A stretch of 64,000 bases of DNA from contig BTUW01000016.1 of the NCBI GenBank assembly GCA_045863055.1, positions 28,185 through 92,184 on the forward strand. Reading direction: 5' to 3'. The position numbers and the translations under genes were made by a program. Of this stretch, positions 62,379 to 64,000 are shown piece after piece (position 1 is the first letter of the stretch; the number at the start of each line of letters is the position of its first letter). Under the pieces are notes generated by a model. It worked only from the letters and a program-made list of their open reading frames with translations. It was not told where the DNA came from and did not search any database. The DNA comes from UTCHB3 sp008363265 (lineage in GTDB: Bacteria > Bacteroidota > Ignavibacteria > Ignavibacteriales > Ignavibacteriaceae).

Positions 62379-63914
62379 ATGCGACTTGACAGGAACACGC
62401 GACTGGCTATTGCCTTGTCATCAATTACTTTTTTGATCCATTCATACGCAGTTTTCTTCGCGGGATTCTCCTGGTTCAGGGACGAACTCTACTACATGGC
62501 TTCCACCGATCATCTCGCGTTCGGGTACGTCGACCATCCCCCTCTCTCCATTTGGCTGCTTTGGCTTGTTAAAACCGTTTTCGGAGAGTCGCTTGTTGTG
62601 GTGCGTCTGGTTCCCGCCATCGTATCCTCTGTGGTGGTTTTCCTCGCATCAAAAACGGCGCAAAGACTCGGGGGCGGAACAATATCGGTTGTCCTTACCG
62701 CTCTTTCAGTTACTTTCATGCCGGTTTTTATGGGGATGAACTCGGTCTATTCGATGAACACGTTCGAATATTTTTTCTGGACCCTTTCAATTTATATGGC
62801 CATCTCTCTTCAGGACGACCCTTCACCCCGCAAGTTCATCTGGCTCGGGGTGGTGATGGGCATCGCGCTGCTTAATAAGATCAGCGCGGGCTGGCTGATC
62901 GCAGGCTTCTTTGTTTCTCTCATCCTGTCACATAACCGGACCTGGTTCACCACACGTTGGCCCTGGCTGACCGGCGGTATCACTTTGATCATCTTTTCTC
63001 CGTTTGTCATCTGGAATATCGCGAACGACCTCCCCCATCTTGAGTTCATGCGTAATGCCGTGGAGCTCAAGTACGGAAGCATCACCCGGCTCGACTTCCT
63101 GACCGGCCAGATAATGATGATCAGCCCTCTCCCCCTGCTGGTTGCGATATCCGGTCTGTGGTACCTCTTCTTCAATAATGAAGGAAGAAAGCAACAGACC
63201 CCCGGAATAGTATTCGTCACAACAGGCTTGATCCTGTTGGCGAACAGTCACTCAAAACCGGAATATCTGGGTGCGGCTTACCCTGCACTCCTCGCGGCGG
63301 GAGGTGTGTTCCTGGAGAAGCAGGTGATACTTTCCAAATGGGCGGCTTACCCGGTAAAATATCTCCTCCCCTCTGCCATCGTCCTGACCGGCTTGTTCGC
63401 CATGCCGATTGTAGTGCCTGTTCTGAATGTGGATGACACGATCAAATATTTGCAGGATTCAGGTTTTTCTCCCCCCTCAAATGAAGGCCACAGACTGACC
63501 CATTTGCCGCAGCATTATGCCGACATGCATGGCTGGGAGGAACTTGCCCGATCGGTTAAGGAGGTCTATGAGAGTATCCCAGGGAAAGACACCCTCTCTA
63601 TACTTATAGTGGCAAATAATTACGGCGAAGCGAGTGCCATTAATGTTCTCGGGAAGAAATACGGCCTCCCCTACTGCACCACTGAACACAACAGTTACTG
63701 GATGTGGGGCACACCAAAGGAGAAATATGACTGCTACATTTCGATCGGTGACAGTGAAGAGGATGTGCGCGGGTATGCTGTCGATCCGGTACTTAAGGGA
63801 GTGCACACGGCGAGATATGCCATGCCATACGAGAACAATCTTAACATCTGGGTGGCATACCGCCTCAAGTATCCTCTCCCGGAACTTTGGGCCAAGGTCA
63901 AAAAGTATATCTGA
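62379..63914 (+). CDS. GT39-type membrane glycosyltransferase (PMT/ArnT-like)
   Basis: 511 residues with about ten to twelve membrane segments. The N-terminal loop F-R-D-E-L-Y-Y-M-A-S ... G-Y-V-D-H-P-P-L with its acidic pair fits the GT-C/PMT_2 family, which uses polyprenyl-phosphate sugars as donor on the outer face of the inner membrane. The C-terminal ~150 residues are a soluble domain. The acceptor (lipid A, protein or glycan) is unknown. It stands alone; upstream 181 bases hold no clear promoter or gene. Confidence 0.82.
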   Translation: MRLDRNTRLAIALSSITFLIHSYAVFFAGFSWFRDELYYMASTDHLAFGYVDHPPLSIWLLWLVKTVFGESLVVVRLVPAIVSSVVVFLASKTAQRLGGGTISVVLTALSVTFMPVFMGMNSVYSMNTFEYFFWTLSIYMAISLQDDPSPRKFIWLGVVMGIALLNKISAGWLIAGFFVSLILSHNRTWFTTRWPWLTGGITLIIFSPFVIWNIANDLPHLEFMRNAVELKYGSITRLDFLTGQIMMISPLPLLVAISGLWYLFFNNEGRKQQTPGIVFVTTGLILLANSHSKPEYLGAAYPALLAAGGVFLEKQVILSKWAAYPVKYLLPSAIVLTGLFAMPIVVPVLNVDDTIKYLQDSGFSPPSNEGHRLTHLPQHYADMHGWEELARSVKEVYESIPGKDTLSILIVANNYGEASAINVLGKKYGLPYCTTEHNSYWMWGTPKEKYDCYISIGDSEEDVRGYAVDPVLKGVHTARYAMPYENNLNIWVAYRLKYPLPELWAKVKKYI

Positions 63915-64000
63915 AAACCGGGGGAAAAGTGGTGCTGAGGATGATCCGCCGCGCCCTTTGTAAAATATTTTCTTGGACTATTGCCTGTAAATATTATTAT

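Noticed and set aside
1..64000. CRISPR array, prophage, transposon, rRNA or tRNA genes
   Set aside because: I looked for regularly spaced repeats, transposase or integrase motifs and RNA gene sequence and saw none; the repeats present are short, degenerate and without spacers.

Overview
The window looks like a chromosomal segment of an Ignavibacteria/Chlorobi-type bacterium of the FCB (Bacteroidetes-Chlorobi) group. Three things point there: six large exported proteins carry the C-terminal type IX secretion (T9SS) sorting domain with the [N]-[YFH]-P-N-P-F-N signature; at least two promoters match the Bacteroidetes-type signal TTTG-N20-TAnnTTTG; and the gene content is Gram-negative (lipoproteins, O-antigen-type locus). 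Eight genes appear to start with TTG. I saw no rRNA, tRNA, CRISPR array, transposase or phage gene.

Layout. (1) 1-17122, plus strand: six giant cell-surface or secreted beta-propeller proteins (YCF48/BNR-type repeats, some with a fibronectin-III-like domain), interrupted by one membrane acyltransferase. Two of them (8236-11565 and 13781-17122) are recent paralogues. (2) 17123-17290: a degenerate 8-bp repeat array between convergent genes. (3) 17291-24122, minus strand: a lipid-synthesis operon yceD-rpmF-plsX-fabH-fabD-fabG-acpP-fabF-rnc. (4) 24123-24724: a repeat-rich intergenic region. (5) 24725-37680, plus strand: a polysaccharide (O-antigen/exopolysaccharide) locus that opens with a DprE1/DprE2-like epimerase pair, followed by a DegT aminotransferase, Wzz, acyltransferase, methyltransferase, AsnB-like amidotransferase, Wzx flippase, Wzy-like polymerase and two glycosyltransferases. 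(6) 37709-39820, minus: a membrane sensor kinase. (7) 40033-46347, plus: prs-rplY-pth-hppA-rpsF-ssb-rpsR-rplI. (8) 46591-49065, minus: a PEGA/propeller lipoprotein and a YbdG-like MscS channel. (9) 49130-55962, plus: class V aminotransferase, TPR protein, clpX, an exported amidotransferase-like protein, and an AAA/DUF4143 ATPase cassette bracketed by two near-identical dyad-symmetric repeats. (10) 56230-62197, minus: radA, sirtuin, TPR protein, hybrid histidine kinase and a DUF4097 lipoprotein. (11) 62379-63914, plus: a GT39-type membrane glycosyltransferase.

The housekeeping blocks are textbook in content. The parts most worth following up are the ATPase cassette with its paired 37-bp dyads, the arabinan-type DprE1/E2 pair in a Gram-negative surface-glycan locus, the homogenised T9SS sorting domains, and the degenerate 7- to 9-bp repeat arrays that sit mainly at gene ends. 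All calls come from reading the sequence; no database search was run.
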